Position numbers and translations under genes: made by a program. From NCBI GenBank assembly GCA_040954595.2, contig CM082576.2:8494001-8558000 (forward strand): DNA of 64,000 nucleotides, given 5' to 3'. Every line of letters starts with the position of its first letter. Positions within the stretch are counted from its first letter, which is position 1. This DNA comes from Balanoglossus misakiensis. Lineage: Eukaryota; Hemichordata. The notes under the pieces were generated by a model. It searched no databases. It was not told where the DNA came from and saw only the letters and a program-made list of their open reading frames with translations. Below are positions 13,711 through 25,400 of the stretch, one piece after another.

Positions 13711-13884
13711 ACGATATAATAAGATATGATATTACATGATATGATATAATATGATATATGTAATGAGACGATATAGCATAATTATTATTATATAATTTAC
13801 TTCGGACTCATAGTCCATCATAGTAACAGAAATACAGATATAATATAATATAATGCAATATAATATAAATTATAATCATAATAG
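13711..13884. repeat. AT-rich degenerate GATAT/AATAT repeat
   Basis: About 170 bp of irregular GATAT, ATAATAT and TAATA units, broken by a short unique segment (13801-13835) containing the inverted repeat GGACTCATAGTCC. Probably an old microsatellite. It sits about 80 bp from the 14.0-kb hairpin. Confidence 0.7.
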
Positions 13885-13965
13885 CAGTCCTACACGTACG
13901 TCTTCAAATATAAATTTGTCGCATACGCGCACTCAAAGATAGTCGCCGTGTTTTAACATAACGTC

Positions 13966-14020
13966 AGATGGTAGCGTTTTGGGGTCTTCTGTCAAAGAGG
14001 ACCCCAAAACGCTATCTCCT
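13966..14020 (+). other. Tight hairpin, 21-pair stem with 5-nt loop
   Basis: A perfect 15-bp inverted repeat (13972-13986 with 14000-14014) extends inward through a U-G and three Watson-Crick pairs to a loop GTCAA (13991-13995), and outward through a G-U and a G-C. After two mismatches, two more pairs follow. Both wobbles are pairs only on plus-strand RNA. It lies in the intergenic region just right of an AT-rich repeat. The 9-mer TCAAAGAGG occurs in the hairpin and again at 14022-14030. Function unknown; it could be a transcript-end structure, a small RNA hairpin or a foldback element remnant. Confidence 0.6.
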
Positions 14021-16970
14021 TTCAAAGAGGCCGAAAAGTCAAACATTTTTGTTCTTGGTCACTGCACGGGTGATGTCATTTGCTCTCCATTTGTGAGGGT
14101 GTCAATGGGATTTTGCATTCGTCATCATCTTTTGCCATGGTACAAAATGACACCGTCTATTCATGTGCTAATCAGGGACCATCTTTTTTTGTTGTGGCAA
14201 AACACACATGCCATCAGCAGCCTCATTTGCTGCGTGGGAATTTCGTTGGGAAGACAATTAGATCCCGCCTGTTACTTCACGCCAAGCGATCTTAATAACA
14301 AACGACGTTAACTATTTCCAGTTTTTGTCTTGTCACCCCGCCCCCTTCCATTCTCCGCGTTGTCTTCTTCACAAATGGCGGGCGGACACTGCGCCAAACG
14401 GATGCCGTATATCGAAATGTGCCATGCTACTACACAAAACCCCACAAAACAAGGCTACAAGACCAAAAAAAAGCGCATTGAAACTGAATCATAACTGAGG
14501 TAAAGAAATAAATAGTACAAAATGCAAAAGAAAACATGAAACGAGAGGTATCAGAAAATGTTACAGCGGACAGACATATATTAGTCGTGAAACCCTGTGA
14601 TTTTTTTGTCTGTTTGCCCGACGTCCGTCCCTCCGTCCGTTCGTCACGCGCCCGTCCTTTCGTCAGACTAGCTTTCTTCTCCGCACCAACAAGACACAAT
14701 GTAAGCATAAATGTTTTGCATAACATTGACATCATTAACAATGAAACCACGGGTGAAGTGTGAAAATCGTCGCAATCACTGGAAGTTGATGAAGTCCGTC
14801 ACGTTCTCAAACTCATCAATAATGATTCCAATTCGTCAAACCTTCTGCCAACCAAGCAGCCACTCGCAGGTAGCAACTGCGTCCCTTCTCGCATCACGTG
14901 GCCACGAGTCGAGAAACCCGAACGAAAACGAAATTTAACCTCGGCGAATATGATACAGTACCACAGGTAACCCACATTTTGGCCCGTAAATCTCCCCGAG
15001 AATGGTAATAAACACGCCGCTAAAATTTCAACATATCGATAAATCAAGCTATTGGCCATCATCCCAGTGATATATGATCCGCGGTAATTTTTAATATGCA
15101 GATCTTCGCTAAACACCGGGCTAGTCTGTCGGAAAAGTATGTCTTGTTTAATTGATGACACCCCGGGACACTCTGTAGAAGCGAAATCCGGCTTCTTCGC
15201 CTGTCTTTGTTGTGTGTGTTTTACAGGAAGTAAACCATATATCTGATTTCAGAGAATCCGCAAAAACTGAAATTGAAACTTCTGCAACCTGGCATTTAAA
15301 AACAGAAATGCCACGTTTCTTAATGAAAACTCTAGCGACACGAGCACATTGATAAAAGAAACTTTTGCAACGGGAATTGACGACCGATCACAGAAAGATA
15401 TACTGCACATGAAAGTTTTACAAATCGTCAAAAGCCGAACTGTTTAGGACGGTATTCAAATGAAAGTTGTTTGTGAAGTCCAGTAAGAGGCGCGTGTCGG
15501 CTTGTTAGGTCGTTACAAAAAAAAATCCCGAACGAAATTAGGAAAAACGACAGATAAACTCATTAGTTTACTAAAACAAAGACAAATTCGATTTAACCTA
15601 AAATGAACAATGTGTCCAAAAGGTGGCAATGACTTTTATCGAATATGATGATGATGATGATGATGATGTCCATGTCCGGACAAATTTGGTGAATCACGGA
15701 ATGTCACAGATGTATTGTCATCTACTGCCACAGTCGTAAAATCTAATCTTTCATAAACGCATGCAGTGACAGCTGTGTGAATGCGCTGCACTTGAAATAT
15801 GTCCCTGATAGTGAAATATGGAACACGAAATAGTCCAATTATATGCGCGCTCTCATCTTCTTTGCACAAATGAAAGACAAGCCACCCCATACCGATTCTG
15901 ACAATTCAAATATTCACTAAATTCGAGAATGTCGTATCTCATTGTGTAAGTCATTTTTATTTGTAACATAATTTACCATAAACATAACGCTATACTTGTT
16001 AAATATTTTTTTCTACACATAAATAATATGGTTGTCAAACGGGTAACGAATTGGGAAAACAAAGCATTATGTCAAATTTTGTAAATGTACACATTATGAA
16101 GTCATCCTCATTGTTTGGGATGAGAAAAGAAACAGGCTGGTTAAGTCAAAAACAAGAGACGAAACAAAGTTAAAACAAATCAATGTCACACAAGGCGTGG
16201 TTGTCGTAACTATCAAAATATCCAATTCTTTTATACACAGTTAATGACCTCCGTCTATTCGAAACAGTGATGACCTGACTCAGGACTGGTTTCCATGACG
16301 ACTGATGGTCAGCAAAGTTTTCGTACCAAGTGGTACAGTGACCACCCCGGCAATCAATTTCATTGCGAGTTGTTTGATATGGGAGTTTGTTCTGGTATAT
16401 GAAGATATAAAATGTATTGCGCTAAACTGTTGCCATTTGCACCTATCTCAAACCAAGGTAAGAGAGGATCCCCAGTCCGCTTATACATGTACTCTTACCA
16501 TTTCACCAACAAACATAAAAACTTACATTTAGAAATAATTTCAATGATAACTTTGCAATCAAATCATAATGGTGTATATCAAACATTACCCCCCCCCCCC
16601 CTTCCCCAAATTGCAAAGAAAACCTGACGTCAAAAATTTGATAATTAAATATTACTACTTCCATAATGTACATTATTATGTCTCTTTTTTTTCAAGGATT
16701 AGGTTGGAGGCACCTGATTACAACATCAGCAAAAGGCGAGTACATTGTAATTCTGAACATTGCTGAAGTCAAAACTTTCCACAGAGATGGGGGGAAGGTG
16801 ATTATCCTGGGTGGGGAAATTGATCCCAGGAAAAGATCAAATCCGCCAGTTAAGAAAAAAGCATTTCATGGTGCGTGTGTTGGCAAGGTCACGTTGGAAT
16901 AATGGGTCTTTCTCTACACTGAAGGACATGGAAATCTCCCTTGACCATGAACAAAATCCAACTGAATATC
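14021..16970. other. Intergenic, no gene recognised
   Basis: Between the 14.0-kb hairpin and the inferred EHBP1 3' end. CpG density falls toward the right. It holds an ATG microsatellite, a 13-C run at 16589-16601 and a 7-bp inverted repeat TCCTGGG/CCCAGGA (16805-16831). No coding feature supported. Confidence 0.55.
15645..15668. repeat. (ATG)n microsatellite
   Basis: Eight tandem ATG units in the intergenic region. Confidence 0.9.
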
Positions 16971-16976
16971 TTTATT
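16971..16976 (-). terminator. Candidate EHBP1 polyadenylation signal AATAAA
   Basis: TTTATT on the plus strand is AATAAA on the minus strand. It is followed at 15-30 nt by a GT-rich stretch (GTTGGATTTTGTT), the usual arrangement of a polyadenylation site. It is the first canonical signal after the EHBP1 stop that I can find. Confidence 0.45.
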
Positions 16977-17698
16977 GCTGGAAAGCACGACAGAAAAAAA
17001 CAACACCGCACGGCATGCGGATCTTCAGTATACGAAACAGCATGGTGAACAGAAGGGGAAAGTTTTTTCCCCCCTTCCGAAAGCCAACCTCGCCGTGTCG
17101 CATGGCGCATTGACGGCGATTATGCGCGTGTACCAAATGGGGGATGAAATGGAGCTTCATAAAAAATGTAAATAGCTTCAAGTGCCATTAAACACAACAC
17201 TAGAACAGTTCATTAAACATTAAGCGAGCAACTTATAAAAACATATGTGTGCTTCCTCTGTTAGTGTCACTGGTACATATGTGTGTGTCTGTGTGTGTGC
17301 GTGCCTGCATTGGGATGTGTTTTGTCGTCCTGGTCAATGTTGTGTACGCAAACGGTTAATAATAATAGTTTATACCATAAACTCGGTTAGGCTGTATAAT
17401 TTCATAGGGTATTTGAATTGGCACTTGTGTGTCCAAAAGAAGCAGATCAGCTGAGGGTCTCCTGTGTGGTTTCGTGTATTACTTTAAACCAACCAAAATC
17501 TGTGGCAGGTGTTCCAGTAAGTGAACATCCACCGGCAATTGAAGCATATTGTATTATTTGATTATGCTGGCAGTCTTATTACTATCTCTTGCCCTAAGTT
17601 GAGGGCCGTCTTTTAGTGTATGGATATTCCAGTCTGAGAGTTCTGGTTTTAAAAAAACAGCCCCTTTGCCTTCCCCCCAACATTTGTGGAGTGAGGAT

Positions 17699-17717
17699 GG
17701 GGGGGGGGGGGGGGGGG
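17699..17717. repeat. Poly(G) run of 19 followed by (TG)n
   Basis: 19 G then TGTGTGTG. It lies in the inferred EHBP1 3' UTR, where it would be a C-run with CA on the transcript. Confidence 0.95.
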
Positions 17718-18232
17718 TGTGTGTGCGCTGTGACACTGACAGTGACTCGTCAAAATGAAGCCGAGGGCTATGTTCATATGTGCCTTTTAGAAGCATAGCT
17801 GGAACATGGCAATTTTGGGAGCACATAGTATTGACCCTAACAAGTGTATGAAACTAAAGTTGGCAGTGGTCATGCGCAAACATGATAACGCAATTTTTTT
17901 TCCTGCAGTAGTCAAAACAAGCAAATAAATACGTGTTCCGAATCACAGACTACGTTTCCAAATCTCTGCGCACACATGAGGCGCAGGCCTGCTGTTTCCC
18001 TTTTCTCAATCTCCATCCCAGAGTGACTTCTCTTTTCAAAACCGTTCAATGCGGAGCAAAAGTTAAGCGCGCGGTTTGTTTGCAGAAATGCACTGGCCAG
18101 CGCTATTAGTTTCAGTGGGTAAACTTTGGAATCAATGGCAAGCGGAGGGTCGGTTGTTGGCAGGTCTCTATTCGGCAGGAGTATGTAAAGCTGGATGTTA
18201 GAGAGAAGCCCTTGGGGGGCAAAAAATGGCTG

Positions 18233-18272
18233 CGTTGTATGTATGTATGTATGCATGTGTGTGTGTGTGTGT
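18233..18272. repeat. (TATG)n-(TG)n compound microsatellite
   Basis: Tandem TGTA units run into a pure GT run; inside the inferred 3' UTR. Confidence 0.85.
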
Positions 18273-19318
18273 AGCTAGCTTGCGTCCACTCCCACCATTG
18301 ACAACAAGCCCCCTCTTTTCAGGTTCTGTTTACAGTGGCCCCCTGAATGGGTATAAACTCTCCTGTGCCTGTTAAGCACACACGGTATTGTGGCGCGACA
18401 CAAAACAAGGGCGGGAGGATGTTACAGTCGGCACAGCAGTGGGTGCAGGGATTGCAATCGCAGCATCAACACACGTTTACAAAACCCACGCACCCCGGCA
18501 GAATTGAAATCCCCCATCGTGTTTACTTACTGGGTCGGTGGGAAAACAAAGGAGGGAGGGGAGGGGAGGGGAGGGTGGCAGAGAGAGATAAGAAACCTGA
18601 TTTCATTACGAGTGGATAAGCTCAATGGTAATTATTACCAAGAACTGACAGAGGCAGGCAGACAGACAGACTGACAGACAGACAGACAGAAAGATAGATT
18701 GAGACCGCGGCAGACAGAAATGTAAACTCATAAGAAGCACATGAGGGCATTATGTTTCCTCCCACCTTGATATACATTTCATGCAATTAAGCAACATAAT
18801 CTCGGTTAGTGTACTCAACATTATTAAACTTCGACAAAGGCATCAATTTATCTATCGGCCACTGTAAGTTCAAAGTTAACACGACATAAATTAATAATGT
18901 ACATTTATCTGCATCATCCGACTTGGTCAGACGAGAAAATGCCCCAAAATCTCGGAGAGAGTCCAAGCAAAACTTCGGGGTACGATGCTATCTGAAACTA
19001 AAAAAAAATTGTTTCTAAACTATGAAAAAAAAGCCTTCAGATGACGTTCTATGTGAAGAATTTCGAATTTGAATAAAACAAAACTGGAGAAGCGTGGTCG
19101 ATCGCCACGCCTGGTACATTCTGTATAACACAGATACAAAAATTAGTTGAAAGACGAGCAATGCTTGAGTTGCAATACGTTCAATGTGATGGACTCAAGA
19201 TGGTGCAGTGTCTTCTGGTGTCATCTGTTTCCTTTCTTTCATCGTGGGCAGAAGGGATGAATTGCACTGGCAGGAATCTCTGGAAAACCGACGTAGCAGA
19301 ACAAGATCCCCCCTGCTA

Positions 19319-19400
19319 CTACTGAAGAATACATTTCTCCTGTTTGTGCTTGACGCCTCTGCTGACTGCGCTCTCCAGATGCTCGTACTCTTCCACGGCC
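19319..19400 (-). CDS. EHBP1: EHBP1 coding exon 23 (C-terminus, CaaX box, stop)
   Basis: Residues 1197-1223 and TAG (with a second TAG directly after). [20 protein letters not shown], then EKCILQ. The last four residues, CILQ, form a CaaX prenylation box equivalent to the vertebrate CVLQ. A terminal Gln generally favours farnesylation. Lipidation would help anchor the Rab-binding end to membranes. Acceptor tttataacag|G. Confidence 0.97.
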
Positions 19401-22400
19401 CTGTTATAAAAAAAGGGAATAAAAAGAGGCAGCGGTTGCAGATAAGTGGATTTCCGAAAAAGGGGGGAGGGAAGAGGAGAATAGGAGGCAAATCCCAGCA
19501 CAGGGGAGGACAAAAAAATATTACCATGCAATTCCTACACACCATATAGTGAGAAGTCACTTTGGTGCCAATGGAAACTGAGTGGTCACAGACACAGCCC
19601 AGTTGCCAGCCACTGGATCAAATCGAATGGAACAGCACACACTTTTTTATCAAAGGGCGACCACAGTAGACATGGAAGCTGTGGTCACTGAGAGGGTCCT
19701 TCATTGCATGTCACGTCGTTAACATCTACAGGCTTGTGAATCACCTGCCTCCTCAAGGAGGCATTCACTGGCACTTTCTTTTTCTTTTCCCTTTTTAAAA
19801 ATCTGAGCCGAGACAAGCATGCTTTATTGCAAGGGCTTTACAGAAAAACAATGTCAAGTTCCGGTGAAGAAAAAAAACACAGAAAAAAAATGACTCACGC
19901 TCGCTCCTGCTCATCAAGTGTCTGCACCAACTCATCCCGCTTGTTGACCAGGATCACCAGTTCCTCCAGGAGAAGCTGTTCTCGTTTTCGCTCCGCATCC
20001 GTCTTCTGCCACTCTGAGCGGGCGGGAAAGAAAAAGAAAAAAGATGCCAAGTCAGAAGCATGTTTGAGGAAGTAATCAAGGTCGCACCGAGAAGACGCAG
20101 GAGGGAAAAAACGCCAAGATTAAACAGAAATCTCCTATCGGTTGTGGGGGCGAGTCCTGTGGGGGCAGGAACTGAAGCGACTGATCAAAACAACGAATTT
20201 AATCCATGATTAAAATGTAAAAAATAAAACGCAAGGATTGGATCGCCCTTGTGTGACTGTATTGTTATTCACCATGACATTGACATTAGCGGGCACATAT
20301 GACACACACATGATACACACACACACACTCAGACACTAAATAGCAAACACATTCGCGGCCACACTTCAAGGCGACATCGCCAACAATCGGAAAGTGAGAA
20401 AATTAAAAGCCACTTTGCAGCCTTGATGTGTCACTCGTTAACAAAGACTTTGCAAAGTCCTTTGTTTTTCACAGGACTGAGGCTTGTTAGAACACTAGGG
20501 ATGTCTTGTGTGTCAAACAAACTACATGAGCAGCTTAATTTACACAGACTCGTCAATGAGGGGTCTCTCTCTTTCAAAGAGCGCCCGTGCACTGCGGCAT
20601 AAATACAAGAATGGTCAGATTGCGCATTTCACTTTCATATTTCAGAAAAGAGTGTGGCTTGTGCACTCATAAAGTGTCGGCCGAAAAAAAAAAAAAAAAA
20701 TTCACAGGTTGGACCTGCACCGGAAAGTGCATCAAAAACTGGCTCATTGTTGGTGGGCCCTGTTCCGAAACAAAGGGACGGTAATTAAGTGTACTCCGTG
20801 GTAGGAAGTTTTAATTAGACATTTTACAAGTCTGCGTTATTTGTGTGGGCCCTGTGATGAGTTATTCAACTCAGCAGCATAGAATTACAAAATTTATGTG
20901 CAAACAAAACATAAAATCTTGACAAGTTATTCCAAGAACAACAGTAACAACCAATGAAATAGCAGCCTTTTGTGCGAAAACAAACGGCTACTGCACCGAG
21001 GATAAAGAATGTACACGATAAAAATACTTTAAGTGTGCCAAAGTCACGCATGAGTTCAAATCATTCTGTGAAAGGAAGGCATTTCACCTTGGTAAATAAA
21101 ACACTGTTATTTGGTTTCCGGGGAAGAAAGGGGGGGGGGTTGTTGTTGAAATTAGGATACCATGGTCGCAAAGTTACTCGTGAAACTTTGGATCCAATGG
21201 AATCAAAGTTTTATAGAAAACTTCTGGAAAGGTGGGAAGACCCTGGTCATCATACAAATGGTCCGAACCTCATGTCCTGCTTAATTGAAATAAAAAGAGG
21301 GACAATGATTTGTTTGACTAAAATAAACAAATATAACAGGAATTTAATTTTGCCGGGCAGGTGATAAACACCTCTACACGGAGCGCTAAGCTGTTGTAAG
21401 TGTTGTGGGTGCAAAGTGTATGCGACGCATTTAACACTGCGTTAATCTGATCACTTTGAAATCAGGTTGACTAATGTAGTACCTTCTATAGACATTATCT
21501 TCCGCAGTTCCCGATTCAAGAGGTCAAAACGCAACTCCAAGTCCTGTTCTTGCTCTCTGTTGGGCAACGGAACAAAAAGAAAGTAAGTAAAACAACGCAA
21601 GAGAGGTTTCTGGGTAAGTGTGTTCTAATTCATGAAAGGTCTTACTCGACTGCAATGCACATTTTCTGCTCTCGGTGATTTCTGTCCAATTTTTCTGACT
21701 CAAACTGACTGAAATAAAAAACAAACACTGCAAGCTTGAAGAAAATCAAGACTTTCCGTCCATATATCTCATCAATTATTGCTGTGGTTGACGATATTTT
21801 CAGTTCGAACACTTTTACCCCTGCCTTGTTTTATCCTCACCGACTTCATTTTGTTTTCTCTGACTACTGACGTGTATATATATATTTTTTATTCCGCCGA
21901 AACGCAGAGTCACAAGTCAAAAGCTCTCTCCGCAGATAAAACTCAAAATAAATGGAGTACATCCTGGATAAGGATAAGACAGGACTCGGGGTGAAGAGTA
22001 AGTAAGTAAGCAAGTAAAAAAAAATAACAAATCTTACAATATATTTAACTGCTCTTGTCTTCGGATAAGAGCATTTTTCTTGTTAACAAGGGTAAACCAC
22101 TCCTGCATTAAATCCGCATCCTCTCTTCTGCCTGTGGGGCACACAGGAGCAAAAAAAAAAATTCAACAACAAACGCATCATATGTACAGCCTACTTGCTG
22201 ACAGGTGAAACATGATCGTCCCTATTTTCTTATCTCTGAGGAGGGGGAGGGGGAAGCAACTGGCAACCTGCTACAAAGTATTAAGCTCGGTGATACTTAA
22301 ACTTTAATTGTGCTTAATCTCCCGGTTGTAATATTTTCTGACCGTTACGGGGCATGTGCGCAGATTTTTGTACGTCGCACATTTTGCCTGTTTAGCATCC

Positions 22401-25400
22401 GATTCTCTGGCAATGTCCCGGGGGACCTATGTGCACTGATCATGGGATGCATTACGATAATCCAGTTTCTGTGTCTCCACTTTTTTCTCTCTCTCTACTC
22501 CTCTGGACACGTTTGAATGTTAATCCCCACACATATTTCTGACGACAGAATGAGCACACGAAACTGCTGTTTTCACTCGATTGGGCTAGGAGCTGTTGAA
22601 CACAAATGTCAACTCGCATCCGAGACAAATTCAACGATTGCTATCTCCCTTCTGAAAAAAAAATCCTCTTTCGAAAACACAGCACATAGTGGTGAAACAT
22701 GACAGAGTTATGTTGCACATATCTTGATTTAACATCAATAAGTCTATGAAGAGATAAAAAAATAAAAAAGGTGGCTACCTTCATTCATGCATTTCCTGAG
22801 TTCCTTTTCTACCCGAGCTGCTCTCTTATCAATCTGTCTCTGTTCCCTTTCCAAAGCTGCCAGCTCACCAAGAACATATTCACTGGCATCCATCAACTCC
22901 TAAGGAGCAGCACAAGAGTCAGACAACGAAAGTGAAAGAGAGAGAGGAAAAACAAATCAGAATAATTTTATTGCAGCAAGTTTCAATGCATAGCATATTA
23001 TTACCCTTGGTTGGCTACATATTTGGATTCTCAATTGATTTGATACACATGCCAGCCTGCTTTGGGATTGCCTTTTTTTTTCCTTCTCCCCTTTATGCCA
23101 GTACTACATTGAAAAAAAAAAAGTTAATATCATGTTACATTACCTCCTGTTCACCTCCGTCAGAATCAGAATCTGATAACTCTGATCTGTCCACCGACCT
23201 GTCGCTTTCCTTGCGCCGCTCTCGTTTCTCGCCGGTCGCCACGTCATCTCCAGCGGAGATCTTCTCCTCTGAAAGCACAGAGTGAGACAATATTAGATGT
23301 GAGTTGTGTGCAGTGAGAGGAACCGAGCGGTGGTGCGGGGGACGGATCAATGTCGCTTGCTGTACTAAGGTTTGCGACCGGAATTGAAATCGCGCCGCAA
23401 ATGCTCATTTGGCCACAGCGGCGTGAAATCTGGCGTAAAGCAAAAAAATCTAGCGCGCTTAAGAAAGTGGTTCTGTCATTCTGTCATCTTGTCATTCAAG
23501 GTGAAAAAAGAGAAACGATGACACTCAATATTTTACCAAATGGAAAAGTTCACATCGGGCAACTTCGGGAGATTTCAGTGTGAGAACGTTGTACGTGTGT
23601 GCGAAACATTTGTGTGTGCGTGCGTGCGTTGCACGTGCGGGTTGACAGCTGACGCATCAACTGCAAAGCTGTTCCGGTCGAAAAACTATACACGTGGCCT
23701 TCACTGTGACCATATCCCATTGAAAAGCAATGTCAACGGCCAATGCTCACAGCAATTACGGTGGAGAAAAACAACCACTCTCAACATATGGTGCTCAAAC
23801 ACAGCCGCGCGAGATTTTCCTCCCATATTTATTATTCATACATCATTTTTTTTTTCAATGGCAACGTAAATATTTCAACCGACCGAAATAACATGTTTTG
23901 CCGTGAAGAGGTCATCTAAAAATGTCAGTGCAGTTGGAAAAATAGCATCTCAATAAATTTACGCTGGGCACAGCTTTAGTTTATTTCCCCATTTGTTGAT
24001 TAATGACACTACTAAACAGACTATTTTATACGTTGCACTGCTTTGCAAGAGCAATATTAAAGTAATAAGATTGATATTTTTACTGGCAGGCAAATTTTTT
24101 TTCCTTTTTGCCCATCACTTCATCAGAGGGACTATTCATTTTCTGGACATTTTTTATCCTTGAAAGTTTACGAGCAATCAACCGCGAAGAAAGGGATATG
24201 GCTGCCGATATGACATTAATTAGTAGGCGATGATCTGTTTTTATACCACTGACAAGGTGTCTTTTGTGTGTGTGTGCGAGTTACATGCATGTACAGGTCA
24301 TCCACGTGTGTTGAACTTTATGTGAGCACCTAACCACGTTGTCCATGTCAACTGATACACTACTAACTATAGATAAAGTGTTCCAAATTTTTGCGCAGGC
24401 TGGGTTTCCCGTCCCCGCATATGTGAGGTGTTAGGTTTTACTCTGTGTGTTTTTCTCTGGGCTGCGTATGTGTGTGTGGCAGAGATGATGAAGCGGTCAC
24501 ATCTGCCTGGGTCGCTGAACCCAGCCCCCTTTTTAGGGATGGGTGCGTTGGCTCGGTGGTGTTTGTCTCCTGTTTGCCGTGCTACACGATGCTGCGGGCG
24601 CGAATGAGTCTGTTTTCTGAGTTTGTTGATGCGGTTGAGCGTCAGAGATGCCGTGAATAACAGGAGCGGCGTTCAGTGCATAACATTCTCTGGCGCGGCC
24701 CACAATGCGGAACGCCGCACTTCTACAGATGAGGTTTTAATCTGCTCTCATCTTTAGATCCTCCACAATTTTATAGGTCAGGGCCCTGCCATCTGATTCT
24801 CAACACTAAAATCCCCTTTTTATTATGTTTATGAATTTATGAATTTCGCATACACGCTCGGCAGAAAGGCATGAATGCAGTCCAGCTTTTCCAATTTAGC
24901 GGTCGATTTTCAGATTCCTAACGCAAAATCTGCCTATTATGACCGGGCAGGGAATATAATCATTTACAGTAGAGTAACAATCGTCAATGGACGTTGGACG
25001 TATGAATAAGTCATGTGGGTAATCTGAAACAGACATTCCTTGTCACTTATCACTTGTGATTGTAATATGATTCACTCTCGATTTCATTACCACTTCATAA
25101 AACAGAATTAACCCCAAACACATGGTGTGTGAGGACGGCCGTGATGAGATGAAACGAGACGAGATGAGATGAGAGGCAAGGTGACGTGAGGAGGTTTGCC
25201 GTTTACCCGACAAGTGCACATGGCACAAGAACGATGGTGGAAATGCAATCTGTCAAAGGGACAGCTGTGCTGAACGACACGTGTATAATGACTCACATAT
25301 AGACAGACAGACAGACAGACACACACACACACACAATCTCTCACACACATTCTAAGGTCCACCTGGAATTAACGCAGCAATCATGTGCAGTGACATTTCA

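Larger units (their letters stand above)
16977..19318 (-). other. EHBP1: Probable EHBP1 3' untranslated region
   Basis: Reading down from the stop on the minus strand, I see no canonical AATAAA until 16976-16971, about 2.3 kb away. The interval has no recognisable coding exon. It carries a 19-G run (17699-17717, C-run on the transcript), a TATG/TG compound repeat (about 18233-18272) and a CAGA repeat (about 18655-18694). GATAAA variants at 18847-18852 and near 18904 could give shorter transcripts. The extent is inferred. Confidence 0.45.
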
